From Hyperoplus lanceolatus (taxonomy: Eukaryota; Chordata; Actinopteri; Uranoscopiformes; Ammodytidae): a stretch of 64,000 nucleotides of DNA. The DNA lies in the NCBI GenBank assembly GCA_026929865.2, contig CM049414.1, positions 930,001-994,000 of the forward strand, written 5' to 3'. A program made the translations under genes and the position numbers. The notes below the pieces were generated by a model. That model made no database searches, was not told where the DNA came from, and saw only the letters and a list, made by a program, of their open reading frames with translations. Positions 23,477 through 36,400 of this stretch are shown here, one piece after another (the first letter of the stretch is position 1; each line of letters opens with the position of its first letter).

Positions 23477-24049
23477 CATTTCTCAATGGGAATAGTTCAC
23501 TTAATGTGTGACACAGCAGGTGAATAGGGTACACTTTTGGAATAATAGATATCATGAAGCTCTGCTAGTTGATAATATTAAAACAATACATTTTTGTATA
23601 ACAACTTTTGTTTGAAACATCTAGATGTTGAATAAAGCCAGTGTTGAATCTTAATTTTCATCAATTCTTTTTATTATTTATTTTCATGATTGATGGGGTC
23701 CAGGATGGGCTGCACGATGGGGTCCTGATAACAGACAGGAAACAAAGTGTTAAAGAGATGTTCACGTTCCAATCCCCATACTTCATATCATCTTATCAAA
23801 GCTAACGCCCCCCCGCTAATGTTTATTAGCTCACGTTAGCTATCAATCTAAAGCCAAAAATATTATCTTATCAAAGCAAACGGTCATGTTATACAATGTA
23901 TGTTCAATTTCAGTAATTTGATAAGCGTATGACTAAGGTTTATCTTTGTACATTAGATTATTATTCATAGTCTTAAATTAGAAAATCATTAGAGATCGTT
24001 AACCTTAATACTTACCGAGATAGCGGGATAACCAAGTGGGATAAACAGA

Positions 24050-24078
24050 GCGCATGCGCATAACCATAGCGCATGCGC
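24050..24078. promoter_or_regulatory. Two NRF1-type GCGCATGCGC sites upstream of ddx51
   Basis: GCGCATGCGC occurs twice, at 24050-24059 and 24069-24078, about 315-345 bp before the ddx51 ATG. An ETS-like ACAGGAAGTG follows at about 24098. These motifs (known NRF1 and ETS consensus cores) are common in housekeeping and ribosome-biogenesis promoters. They lie just inside the right inverted end of a transposable element. Their use as the ddx51 promoter is inferred. Confidence 0.45.
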
Positions 24079-24392
24079 ATTTAAAAGACAAAGTTTACAG
24101 GAAGTGCGTCATAATCGCGCATCCAGGACCCCGAGTCAATCTTGCAGCCCGAGTCGATCTGGTACCTACACCGCCACTACACCAAAAGAAGAAGAAGAAG
24201 AAGAAGACGATGTCATCAAACCGCGCCGTACACAACATGGGAAAATAGAAAAACACATGTGAAAGTGGTGGATTTTGTAGTTCAGTAGAAGTTTCCAATT
24301 CTTAAAATAAATATAGCTTTTTGTAAATCTGGACCGAGTTAATAATATTCAGTGTTTATATTGTCCTTGGGGCGTTACGTGTGGTCGTTGAA

Positions 24393-24415
24393 ATGTCTCT
24401 GTTTCTGGTGAACAG
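24393..24415 (+). CDS. ddx51: ddx51 exon 1
   Basis: Only 23 coding nt: ATG followed by SLFLVN and two bases of an Arg codon, then donor AG/GTAGG. The split Arg plus [10 protein letters not shown] of exon 2 gives the expected family start (M-x-LF-V-x-R-Y). Confidence 0.82.
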
Positions 24416-27400
24416 GTAGGCTTGCTTACTACTTTTCCATACAACGTTGGTGTCCTATTTGAGTCCTACTGTCAAACATTGATGTGGCTTCTAACATAAT
24501 AAGCTTGAAACTGTTCACACCAAATGGCAAAATTAAAAAAGTCTTTATATCAGAGACCCGTGTGTAGTGTTCTACGGCTGGGTTCGGAAAGCCATACTAG
24601 CATTACATTTTTTTTTGCCATTTTTTGTGTAGTTAACCAGTGAAACTACAAACATATATGGTAAAAACTATATATCTCTCTAGGGAAGCTTTGCTCGAGT
24701 TTAACTTCTTCAGTCAGTGTGAAGTCATTGGTAGTTTGCAAAGCTATGCTTACAAAGTAGCTTCCCCCACACAGACACTCAGTATATTGCATCCAAAAGC
24801 TTAAATTATAAAGACTGTAACCCTAACGCTCTGAAGAAGGCTTTGTGCCGACACACATCAGTGTTGATTTATTGTGACGCGAGCCGAATTAAACAAATGG
24901 ATTTACATTATTATATGTTTTCCTCCTTAACTTGGGAACATGAAATGTACCTTTTCTTAGCTTTTTGGAACATGACTTATAAAGACCTGTCAGTGTTCTT
25001 CTGTCTTGAAGTCCAAAGGGAGAATAAAAACAAGTACTAGAACAAGTTCAGAATTCTGAAATAGAAAATATTAATTAACAATTTACAAAATCATTTAAAA
25101 AAATTAAAACTGCTGTGATTGGATGGCCCAATGTGTGACGCATTGCATTCTGGTCCATGTTGGCTCCCAGGTATCTTGGAGAGGAGGAGGACGGCAGCTT
25201 CTCTAAGGAGTCTCGTTCTCAGGCACTGCTGGCCAAACTGAAGCAGAAGGCCAAAGACAAGCAGAGACAGAGTTTGACTGAACAGAGACAATGTCCGCCT
25301 GAAGAACAGCCGAGTGCCAGAAAGAAAAAGAAAAGAAAAGCTGAGCCCAGGCAGAGCAGTCCAGAGCCTCTACAACACAAGAAGAGCAAGGCAGAAGTAG
25401 AAGCAGTTCCTTTGAATGACTCTGAAAAGCAGCTTGAGTCTGCACAAGAGAAGCAGACCAAGAAGAAGAGTGCCAATGAGAAACGGAAGAAAAAGGAGGA
25501 TCAGTCAGGTACTTGTTCTTGTATCTTGTATGTTATCATATCAGTGTATTCCAGACATGGCTGCCCACCACTTTACCCCTCCACCATCACAAGCATAGTG
25601 AAGTTTGTTGTTTAGCCTACGGTTAACCCATTGATGACTATGGCAATCTAGGATGCATGTCCTTAATGCCTGAGGGTTTTCTGAAAAAATAGTATGAATT
25701 GTCAAGTCTACCAAAACCTTAATATCTAAGCCTGTGTAGCACATAGAAACATGAAATAAAATACATTTAAAAGTTAAGGTTCACAGATTTTATTTAAACA
25801 TGCTCCCTTAGCGCTTACAAACCAACAAATATTTCAAAAAATCGTCAAAATTAGATTAATTAGAAAATTATTAAATATTGTTAATAAATAGATGCAATGT
25901 GTTGTGTGATTTTCGTCAGTAGTCTATAGTAGACCATGATTCTGCGCACCAAACGCCACTAACTGTTCCGTCGTCGACATAGCCGGCGTATTTTTATTAT
26001 TATTTTGTTTTATTTTTTTATTTTTTATTTTTTTGATTGACGTGATTTTCGGCAAACCACACAACTTTTGGGTGGTCACGTGGTCTTAAAAAAATCAACA
26101 GAACCCACCTCTTGTGTATTTGAACCAATGACAGTGCATTCTATGCTGGGAATGCCATGAAAATTAGATAAAGTAATAATGCTGCGCGATGCAGCATCAG
26201 GCAGGAGAGCCAATGTGGCATCGCGCAGCAGCCGTCATCAATGGGTTAATATCAGGATCTTTGGTGTTAAGAATGCATGAAACTCTACCATGTCTCTGTT
26301 GGAAAAGGATACTTACCATTTACCTGTTATATTATCAACAAATGACATGTATTTACATAAGGAGATAGGCCACGGTACTAAAATACAGGATACATAGAAA
26401 AGTAATATTATGATTTATTAACGTCACCATCCAAAACATGAAAAATAAAGTACAGAAATATAAATGTTTGGTCATATCGCTCCACCCCTTCTTCTGGGCG
26501 GCGAGATACTTGCTACCATGGCAAACAACTTTTCTGTGGGAAATGCTGCATATCATCATTTGTATGAGCAAGAAGCACTCAAAAAAAAAACAGATTGACT
26601 TTGACATGGCTCAAAGGAAGGTTCTCCAGATAATTTGTGTCATTTAACAATATAGGGGAGAGTGGCCTAAGTTGTGCAACTTTTCACTCAAAGTGACTTT
26701 AAAGTAAGGCCTTGACAGTAAAGTCTCCAACTCAAATATGTACGTATATTTCAGGGTGTTGTGCATCCCTGGCAATAAAAACTTTGGATCTGGAATAAAC
26801 TGTTGAAGAAATATAGCTTTCGGAAAAAAAAGTTGTCTTGATGCACAACTTGCCCCCGGTGTGGTGTAAGTTGTGCGGTTGGAGAGAATACCATGGGGTG
26901 AATTGTGCCATTGATATATCTCATAAACTGTAATGCAAGACAAATCCATTAGACAATCACTTATTTAAGGTGTATTTAAAGTAAATAGTTGACAAAGATT
27001 GAAGGACCATTTTCTTAAACAAGGCCTAGCAGATCTAATGGTTTTACCTGCAAAGCTCACAATCATCATCTTTCTGGCCATCTGAACTCTCATCAGTGGT
27101 GTCGTTAAGTGGAATTGAGATGTCACTCTCTTCTGAGCTACTGTAGACAATCACTTTCTTTTGGTGACCAGCATATACAGCCATGCCACTGGCACAACTC
27201 TCAGAAATGTACTTTGCACTAGTTGCTCTGTGCTTGTGGAACCAACTGCCACCTGACAAATGTGATACCCCCTACATTTCTGCCTTTAAATCAAGGCTCA
27301 AAACCCATATGTACACCCTGGTGTTTCCTCCCCATTAACTATCTTACCTCTGCACTACTCAGTGGTGGAGTGGGCAGGGAGGTCGCCTCTGGAGTGCAGG

Positions 27401-30400
27401 GTCAGAGGTTCGATCCCCCGCCTACCCGCCACATGTCGAAGTGTCCTTGGGCAAGACATTGAACCCCAAATTGCTCCCGATAGTTAGCTTGCACCCTGCG
27501 TGGTAGCTGCTGCTATCGGTGTATGAATGTGTGTGTGACTGGGTGAATGTGTACAAAACAATGTAAAGCGCTTTGAGTCTGTGAAAAACCAGGGAAAAGC
27601 GCTATATAAGTGGAGTCCATTTACCATTTACCATTTACTATCTGTGTTTATGTGGATGTATGGGCTTTACGTCTTTTATTTTGGTTATTGTTATTTTACC
27701 TTCATTGTTTACCTACTGAATGCACTATGTACAGCATAAATGTGCTTTTATAAATACATTTTACTTACTTATAACTCACCCAGGCCCTTTGGCACAAATC
27801 ACCCTAATCCCAGAAATTTGGATAATAAGCATGATGCAGCAATTTAGGGCTGACATCGTGCTAACTGTATAGACTCAAAATGTAGCATACCAAAGCACTA
27901 AAACGTGTCAAATGTTTTCAAACTTGTCTATAATTGTTCAGACACAATAATCAAAAAACCTTGATCATGGAAATTTTACTTTGAAAGGCAAAACACAGTT
28001 TTTTGAGCTTAAATGTGCTTATATCTCCCTTCTTTACAGGATGAGTCCAATGGATGGCTCTTCTTAAATATGTGGTCACATTTCCAATTTCTTCCACGGT
28101 TTTCTAGAAACAAGGGGTGGCACAACTTCCAAAATGCACAACTTAGGCCACTCTCCCCTACTAGCCAAAGCTTAATAATTCCACCCTTCAACTGCGTATA
28201 ACTCTCTTATACCAATTCAGCAGCTATAAAACGTAAACATCTATTTCCAAATAAACCAAATGATTTACATTTATACACTAATCAAATATTTAAGTCGCAG
28301 ACAAACATAGAAGAAAATGAAACTTGTATACTACTATGGTATCTATTATTTATAAATAAAACTATCGGCCTGTAATCCAAAGCTATGAGTGGTCCAGACC
28401 TGTTGTATGACTAGTGAAGAGGAGAATGTTCATTAAGGCCAGGACACACCAGTCCGACTACCCGAAAAAGGAGTCTGCCGATTCAGGGAGCTCCAGTCTT
28501 CCCTTCGCGGCTGAAAAAGTGCAAAGAACACACCAAACCGACTGCTGACTTTCCGTACGCTCTGCGCTTGCGCGGGGCGTAATGTCTCCATAACAGCAGG
28601 CGGCGCTAATCTGTATTGTGGCCCGAAAAAATACGGAAGCCGGAAATGATGGGACGGCTCTCTAGACCATAAACATAGATAGAAATACGTATTTATATTT
28701 ATGGACCATAAAGAGCACCATTTTTAGCAGAGTGTCGAGCATGGTGTCGAGCAGTCAACAAGGGTTGATGCATGTGAGTACTCGCTGAACGAAACAAACA
28801 AACACATTAAAATGATGGCTAACTGTTGTTAGCTGTTTGTGCTACCCGCCTCACTTCCGGGCTTCACTGATTCGCTAGCCCTCCACAAATCAAATTGCTC
28901 CAACTGAAAGACTGCCCGCCGCCGAAGAACATGTTCAATCGGCTCTAAAGAAGCCCGACGACATCTACGGCGACCGATTTCACGGCACAAACCAAACAGA
29001 TTCGTGTCCCCGCCCCCTCCCGACTCTACGACGGCGATTATCGGGCCGGTGTGTCCTGGCCTTTAGACTTGTAAAAATTAATCCCTGAATCTGAATGAAT
29101 ATGGAGCTAAAATAGGACACTATTCATCATAAACATCAAACGGTGTTAATAGATATGTCTGTCTTGTCTGTGTGTTTCAGAAAGTTCAGTTGCAGGTCTG
29201 GCAGGCAACAGTGTGGGTGTAAGAGATGGACTAGAGAACACAGGAGAGGAAGCAGAGACAGTGAACCACACACCAGAGCTAACCACGGAGAAAACGTCTG
29301 CTCCAACTGGATTCACAGTTCTGGGAGGATTTGAAAACAAACTGGTCCAGAAGGTACTGATCGCTTGATGCAACAGACTTCAGTCAATCTGTGGATATAA
29401 AGTTTTTGACTGGTATGTTCACTGTGGGAGTTATAGCCCCAAACACGGATGTATCGCCACCTAGTGGCCGGCATGTCTGAATTTTTTGTCTGCGTACCAG
29501 GCACGGACGTAGATCTAGTCATGCAAGTGGTATGTCCCCACCCTTTACGGTTTGGGCTGCAGCACCAGTTTTACGCAGAGACGAATAATAATAAAACACC
29601 CGGCAAAAACAATAGGGTTCCCTGCCCAGCAGAGCTTGGGAACCGCGTTGCTCTGCATAACGCGGTCCAAGGCCCTTCTCGGGCTTGGCCCCCTAATAAA
29701 AACTAGGGACATGATTATGTAAAGTTTTCAGTTCAAACATTAGTTATATTTGGTAGAAACTGAACTGAAGTCCTAGCATTGTGAATGTAACAATGAGTAA
29801 AACACCTTAAAATATAACAAAAGTGATATGTGTTTAAATTGTGTGTGTGTGTATTAGTGTTGTTTTTGTCAACGAAATGTATGACAAAATATCGTCGTCA
29901 ATGAACTTTTATCACGTGACAGAAACGAGACGAGACTCAACGTAAATGGTGGCCATGTGACGAAGACTATAATCAAATATATAATGCTTTATTGTTGATG
30001 AATAAAACTAAATGTGGTTTACAAAAACGAAAACTCTGATAAAATATATCTTCATGTTTCCTGACAAAAACGAGAGGACACGAAATGTTATAAGGCTATT
30101 TTGTCTCGCCATTATTATTATTTTGGAATATTTCCTGAGTATCGGGGCTGCAAACAGGCTACGGCTTCAGATTAAAAGCATTTCACTGGCTTAACATGAG
30201 CATTTAACTAGACAAACGTGAGTTGGCTTTTATTTTGAAATAGCAGGAAGTTAGCAGGTGACGTTGCTTCCTCAATCCCCACTCACGGCAATATGGAAGC
30301 TAACAAAGCATTATCACCCAAAATCAATACACAGTTCACGGAGAAAATGACATGCTGAACATTTACATTGCGGGCTGCAGCCTGAAGTTAGGCTAACTGT

Positions 30401-33400
30401 CAATATGCGGCCAAACGTACTCATGTCATCTTGACTGGATTCCTGTCGGACATTAACCATGACTCCTGTGTTCCCTGCTCTCCTGATACATGCAAAGCAT
30501 AGATAGTACATAATATGGATGTAGCATCCGGGCTGACCTCAGTTATTCACACGGCATCCAATAATCCTGGTTTTTGCGCGTCGCCATCTTGTGAGATTTT
30601 TACTCCGCCTCACTCCTCTTACCGAAAAGGGGAATCGACGTCACGTCGGGGGGAGGGAGATAGCTGACGTATACCTCCGAGGCAAAGTGAGGGACAACGG
30701 GCGGAGAGCTGTCACTCAAGAGATCGCGCCAATACATTTTAACCTCTAAAAGAATAAAAACTAGCGTGGGCCAAAAAAAATCACCCCCCTCAGTGTTGTC
30801 ATGGAGATATGACCTAAACATACAGACTAAAATGGTTTTGTGGCCCAGGCTGTAAATAGGTTTAATAAGACTTTGAAACTAACAAGTGAGTCAAAGAAAA
30901 ACTGCTCGTCTTGGCGCCACCCCCAGTGGGACTTTCTGGTTACTACAGTTGTAGGTCACTTCCTTATTGGATGCCGGTAAAAATCGCTGAGGTTGGGGCA
31001 AGATGCAAAGTCATGTTGAAAAAGTATTCCATTGTTTTCTGAAGTAGTAGTAGCCCTGTTTGTGGACGTCTATCCATTAAAACTATGACGTAGGTCCTTA
31101 GCAAGGGTCATTATACCCTTGACAGCTGTCTGTCTTGCTGGAAATAACAGACCTGTAGAATGCCGTGATTTACATAGGATTTTCAAAGTGCCATGTAATA
31201 AGTTCTGTCAACAAATTCCACTGTATGCAGTCTGTGCTTCCAATCGCATGGTTCAAACCATTTGTGTTATATCTTGTAATACAAAATCTGACTTCAGTTT
31301 ACAAGCAATACAAGTCATACACAAACGTTTTATTTGCACTTTGTAATTATGTTATTGTAGCTCTAGCATTCGAGAAACTTTTTTCTCTTAATTAAACTTG
31401 AATCTAATGTCAATTTTTTCTGGCATTGTCATTTGAAGCTATTTTATTTAGGCCTATTTATTTTATATAAACGTATGTCATTAGACAGGAGATTTTGAAA
31501 CACAAAGAGAAGCTGTCTGAGTTCCACCAGACTTCTGTTCAGGTTGAGGAATCCGGCATTCTTACATGTTTGGTAGCTCAAATAAATATGATGTAAATTA
31601 AATCAGAGCATCTTCCGTGTCTGGAATTGCATGTATTCTTGAGTCTATAAGGTAAAAATAATATAATAAGCTAAGATAACCTTGTTTGGCTTGTGAAATG
31701 GGGGACTTAAAGAACATTTTGATTTTGTCTGTACTATACTAGGTCATTGTAATATATTAACTGGGTATAATTGCATTACTAAAAAGACTAAAATACAAAT
31801 GTCATTGACTAAGACTAGACTTAAATGTCATCAGCTTTTACTGACTAAGACTAGACGAAAATAGTCCCAGATAATTCTGACTAAGAGAAGACTAAAAAGC
31901 TCAAGACTTTTAGTCAACTGAAACTTGACTAGACTAAAAAGAGTTTAAACGTGACTAAGACTAATAAAAACTAAAATGACAATTTGACACAAAGACTGGA
32001 CTAAAACAAAACTTAAAACAGCAGTGGTTGACACTAACGGTTGCCCGCTTTCCCGCTTGCCCGGGGCAACTGAAAATAATGTTCGGGCATGTTGAGATTG
32101 CTTTTTGGTTGCCTGAACGGGCAAGTGGATTTTAGAGGGTTTGTCTGTAGTCTAGGCTTGTGTTTTACAGTCTGCAAAAAAAAAGAAAAAATCCCGCTAA
32201 CTCACACAAAATAGATCGGCTATATTTGCAATTGAGCAGCTGCGCGCGGCAGCCAGCAGCATCACGCTCGCTCTTTCGCACTCGATCTCTCACACACACA
32301 CAGCCTGTGTGCGCGCAGTTTCGCTGTCTACGTTCCGAAAGCCGGCTCTATGCTACGGACCTGGTTCCGCTACATTCAAAACCCAGAAATCAATAACGTT
32401 TGAACTTATCGATACCGCTATGGAGTCCAGTAGGCTAGGTCACATTATGTAGGCTAATTTTAAATATCGAGTCGGGTCATCTTCAACTAATTAGGCCTAC
32501 TTCAGCGTATTATTCCATCACTGGTCCGCATCATGGACTGTAAAAGTGTTCTACCTTCGACTGTCTTGAAGAAACTCCTTCAACCTGCTCCGTTTCCCAA
32601 AAAAAAAAAAATTCTTGTCTGCTGAGCCGTTGCCGCTGCAGACGAGCTCGGCACCGTCCCATCATTCATTCAATGCAGCGGTGATCAACAAACGAGAATC
32701 TCTGTAGCAAGTCCCGCAGTTAAAAAACGGATAGTTTTTAAATCCATATTAAAATCTGCAGGATAAGACCTATTTAGCTAAAAAAAATCGCAAACGGTTC
32801 AAATGTGATGTGTTCAGGTCGGCTCAGTAAAATGATTATTAGGCAAAGGTCAATAAAATGACATCATGTGTTCAAATGTAACATCAAGAAAATAAGAAAT
32901 TTGACTTTTTCGCGAGAAGCTTGAATAATAGCCTACAGTTTGGGTAAAAAACTTGTTTTCCCAGCAATATAAACTAAATAGTAGGCCTTAATATGGAATT
33001 ATGACCTGCTTAAAGTCCTATCCTTAGCTCTGCTCATCTTATAAGCAACTAAAGCAATAATACCAGTTCTCTTTTAACAAAATAATAGAAAAGTATCGAT
33101 AAAGATTTGGATTGTGGAGTCTTTATAATGGTATCAATATGAATAGAAATTAATGATCCCCCTCCCTACTTACAGTGTAACAGGGCAATAGCTTTAACAT
33201 GGTGGACTTTAATCATTTTATGGCACACGATCACTTTTTGGCACAATGTGACCGTTTTAAATAAGTAAAATTTTTCTGTGGAAGCTTGACTCTGAGCTAG
33301 ACTGAGTTTTCTGAGCCCCTGGGCAAGGTGCATGGCAAAAAGAGGCCCTTTCATCACGATGCTGCAGCAGGACCAAGCGCTTGGCTGTATGTGTGATGTC

Positions 33401-36400
33401 ATGATATATAGGCTCATATGAATTGTTGTTTGTTTTATGTGGTCAGGATGAGACTAGTAAGCAGTGTTGGCATTTAAGAGATACGGATCGCTAAAATGTA
33501 TAATTTAATTAGCCTATACTGTATATATCATTGTTTAACAGTTTTTTTGTTTGTTTTTTGGGCAAGTGAACACAACATTGTTCACATGCAACACATGCCC
33601 TATGGGCAAGTGCATTTGAAACCTTAGTGTCTGTCAACCCCTGAACAGGCCACCAAAAACAACACTAGTGTGTATGTGTGCGTCTTTATATGTGTGTCTG
33701 TGTGTGACAGGTACACAGAGTGCTGCCTCAGTGGCTGGCTCAGCCTGATGTGATTCACAGAGACATTAAAGGCAACCTGGTCCCCATCTCTGACCTCACA
33801 GGACTTTCTGCTCCGCTCGTCAAGAAATTACAAAATAATGGAATTCAACAGCTATTTCCAGGTAAGGACACAGGATGGACTAGGAACAAAAATTCTAAAT
33901 TCTACAGGATTAGAAAGAGCATTATGTTAGTAAATCAGGTGTAATCAGTGTCATTTCCTCTATATGTTTTGCTTTTGTGTGTTGTTTGGGTGTAGGGGGA
34001 TTTGTAAAAACTAAACGTAAGGAGTTATTGTTGTATTCTACGATGGAGTATTAGGGATATAAAGTCGTAGTATTATGAGAATAAAGTTGTTATATTATGA
34101 GAAAAGGCCTTAGTTTCAGGCTGAGACAAACAGTGGGTGACAAGAATGCTGACATTGGTCTGCTCTGCTCTTACCATCGTTTAGGTTATCTGTAATATGT
34201 TTTATTTTTCTTCATAAAATTACAACTTAAATTTACATAATATCACAGCATTTGTCATAAAAAAAAAAAATAAAAAAAATAAACAATTTTTTTTAATCCT
34301 CAATGTGGCCTTAAAGGTATAGTGTGTAAGATCTGAATATTTAGTGGCATCGAGCTTACCAGTCAACACTGGGATTCTCCCATATTTTATCGTTCTCGCT
34401 AGCTGTTCTCCCGTTTCAATATCTTACTGTAAATCTCCCGTATTTCTTACCTTTATTAATAAAAAAAATGTAAAACGCACAGACGGGATGACGAAGAAGA
34501 AAACAGATAGGAATTGAGGAGAGGGAGAGAAGGCTGAACGAGAGCCAGGCAGGACGGCCAAAAAGCTAAAGGTTTGTGTAAAGGGGTGAAGTTTTCCCCT
34601 AAAGAATAGCAGCGAGTCAGACTCATGCTTTTTGTCAAATATCTTTCACTCATTTTAAAAATAAACGATTGGAAGATGAATATGTAATTTATTGGAGAAT
34701 CCACTCTTGAGTACAGTTGTCATCACCTAATTGATTAAATAACAGAAAGTAATTTAACAGAATTTGCATTTGAATGCAAGCATGAAGGTATCCTCAAGTT
34801 TAGTTAAAGAATGAATGGTTATTAATTAGTCATATCAATTTCATTACTTTGAGCTTATTAATTTCTTCAAAAAGACAATGTTGTCAGACTACTACTAGGG
34901 CATACAACTTCCTTAGGATGAAATTACAAAATATACACTTTTGAGTTTTTTACTATGGCCGGATAATACATGTTAAAAAGGCACTATAAAACAGGAAATT
35001 ACATCTACCCTTTTTAAAAATTCTGGGGGAATAGAATGCCTGATCCCCCTTTTACCATTAGCAAGTTCTAGAAGCCAACCCTCCCTGGGGAACCCTTCCG
35101 CTTTTGAATAATAACTGAAGTTACGGTGGCCTTCAAGGACAAGAAGCTGTTTACTATAGATGGCATCATCCACCACTGCCTCAAGTTTTTCCTCAATATC
35201 AAGTGATGAGGTGAAGATCATGTATTTAGTTATTTATACTAGGGGAGAACGGGGTAAGTAGGCACACTTTTTACTCTAGTGAGAATTGCTCACCACCTAA
35301 ACATCTTTCAATATTCATTCCTACATTAAATTGAAGCTTAAGGTGTTGAAATGTGTACCCCTCACTTTTTCTATCTCATTGTAATAAAGAAGAAATTAAT
35401 CATCAAAGACACCCTTACACATTGTGACAACCAACCCCATCAAGGGGTCGGTTGTCACACACTATGGGGTTGTTTGTCACAATGTTATCTTAATGGGAAT
35501 AATCTTAAAAAGAAGGCAAGAAAGCAGAACTAAATTTGAAAGTTTAATTGCATTGTCAAGTTGACAAAGTTGACAAAGTTGGCCTACATAACTTACTGTA
35601 GCCTTGGCAGCTGGTCTAGTTTGGGATGCACAGGGTTGTTTTGATTTTGTTGCCCTTTTTTCTTTTGCATGCTAGCTGCCTTTTCCTGCTCTATTCTCTC
35701 CTTCTCTGGGGTTTCAGTGAGGATACAGCTTGACAATTTATTTCGTTATTGGGTTCCTTTTCTGGCTGCAGCCTTTGGATAACATGTGACAACCAACCCC
35801 CCAAAAAATTTGACGACCAACCCCAACTTGAATTTCTTGCTAGCATCAAGGCCAACAACCATCTGACAACTAATTAGCTTGCTAACCACAATCTAAACTA
35901 TAGTTTACCCTTCACACGTTTTATGGGTAACAAGTGTTTTGTTATAAACCCATTGTGTAAAAGCCTAGAAGAAAAAAACTGAGGAGTTAAATATTTTCAA
36001 TTTGACATGAAAAACACAAACAGTCCTCTCACCTCAAATTCAGCAGTCTAACTCCAAGGAAGACTATGTAGGTGACCTCTGATCCCAATTCTGGATATTT
36101 ACATACCAACATTTCACAGACAGCGCCTTCTGGTTCCGAGATATAACGATTGTGACAACCAACCCGTGTGGCATTTTACCCCGTTCTCCACTATAGTACT
36201 TCTTCTTGGTCTTCCAACAGGTGCATTTCCCCAGGTCACCCACTTTATAAAATGCATATATCCATTAAGTTTGTCCTTTCTGTGCTACTGTAAAATCCTG
36301 GCAGTGCAAAATGGCGGCCTCCATGGTGGCAAGCCCCGCTCCTATGTAGATATAAAAGGCTCATTCTAAGCTCCTTTTTTTATAGCGATTATATACTAAT

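Larger units (their letters stand above)
20970..24195. mobile_element. 3.2-kb TIR element ending just upstream of ddx51
   Basis: A 46-bp perfect inverted repeat (21026-21071 and 24124-24169; starts GTAGGTACCAGATCGACTCG) bounds the element. The similarity extends outward through GGTGGCGG / CCGCCACTACACC. The interior is non-coding. It holds a tandem duplication (21081-21180), the palindromic hAT copy 2 (21908-23476) and two NRF1-type sites near the right end. A (GAA)n run follows at 24185-24206. Superfamily not determined. Confidence 0.7.

Noticed and set aside
25203-25476. Leucine/serine-rich minus frames over ddx51 exon 2
   Set aside because: Antisense of the Lys/Glu-rich exon, which reads as Leu/Phe/Ser on the other strand.
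27375-27430. Possible tRNA gene
   Set aside because: It is the head of a SINE with the same tail as the copy at 13970-14250.
34973-35221. 82-codon minus frame with fairly ordinary composition
   Set aside because: It lies inside the TTAA-flanked element. No domain recognised and no splice or start context; could be a transposon coding scrap, but support is too weak.
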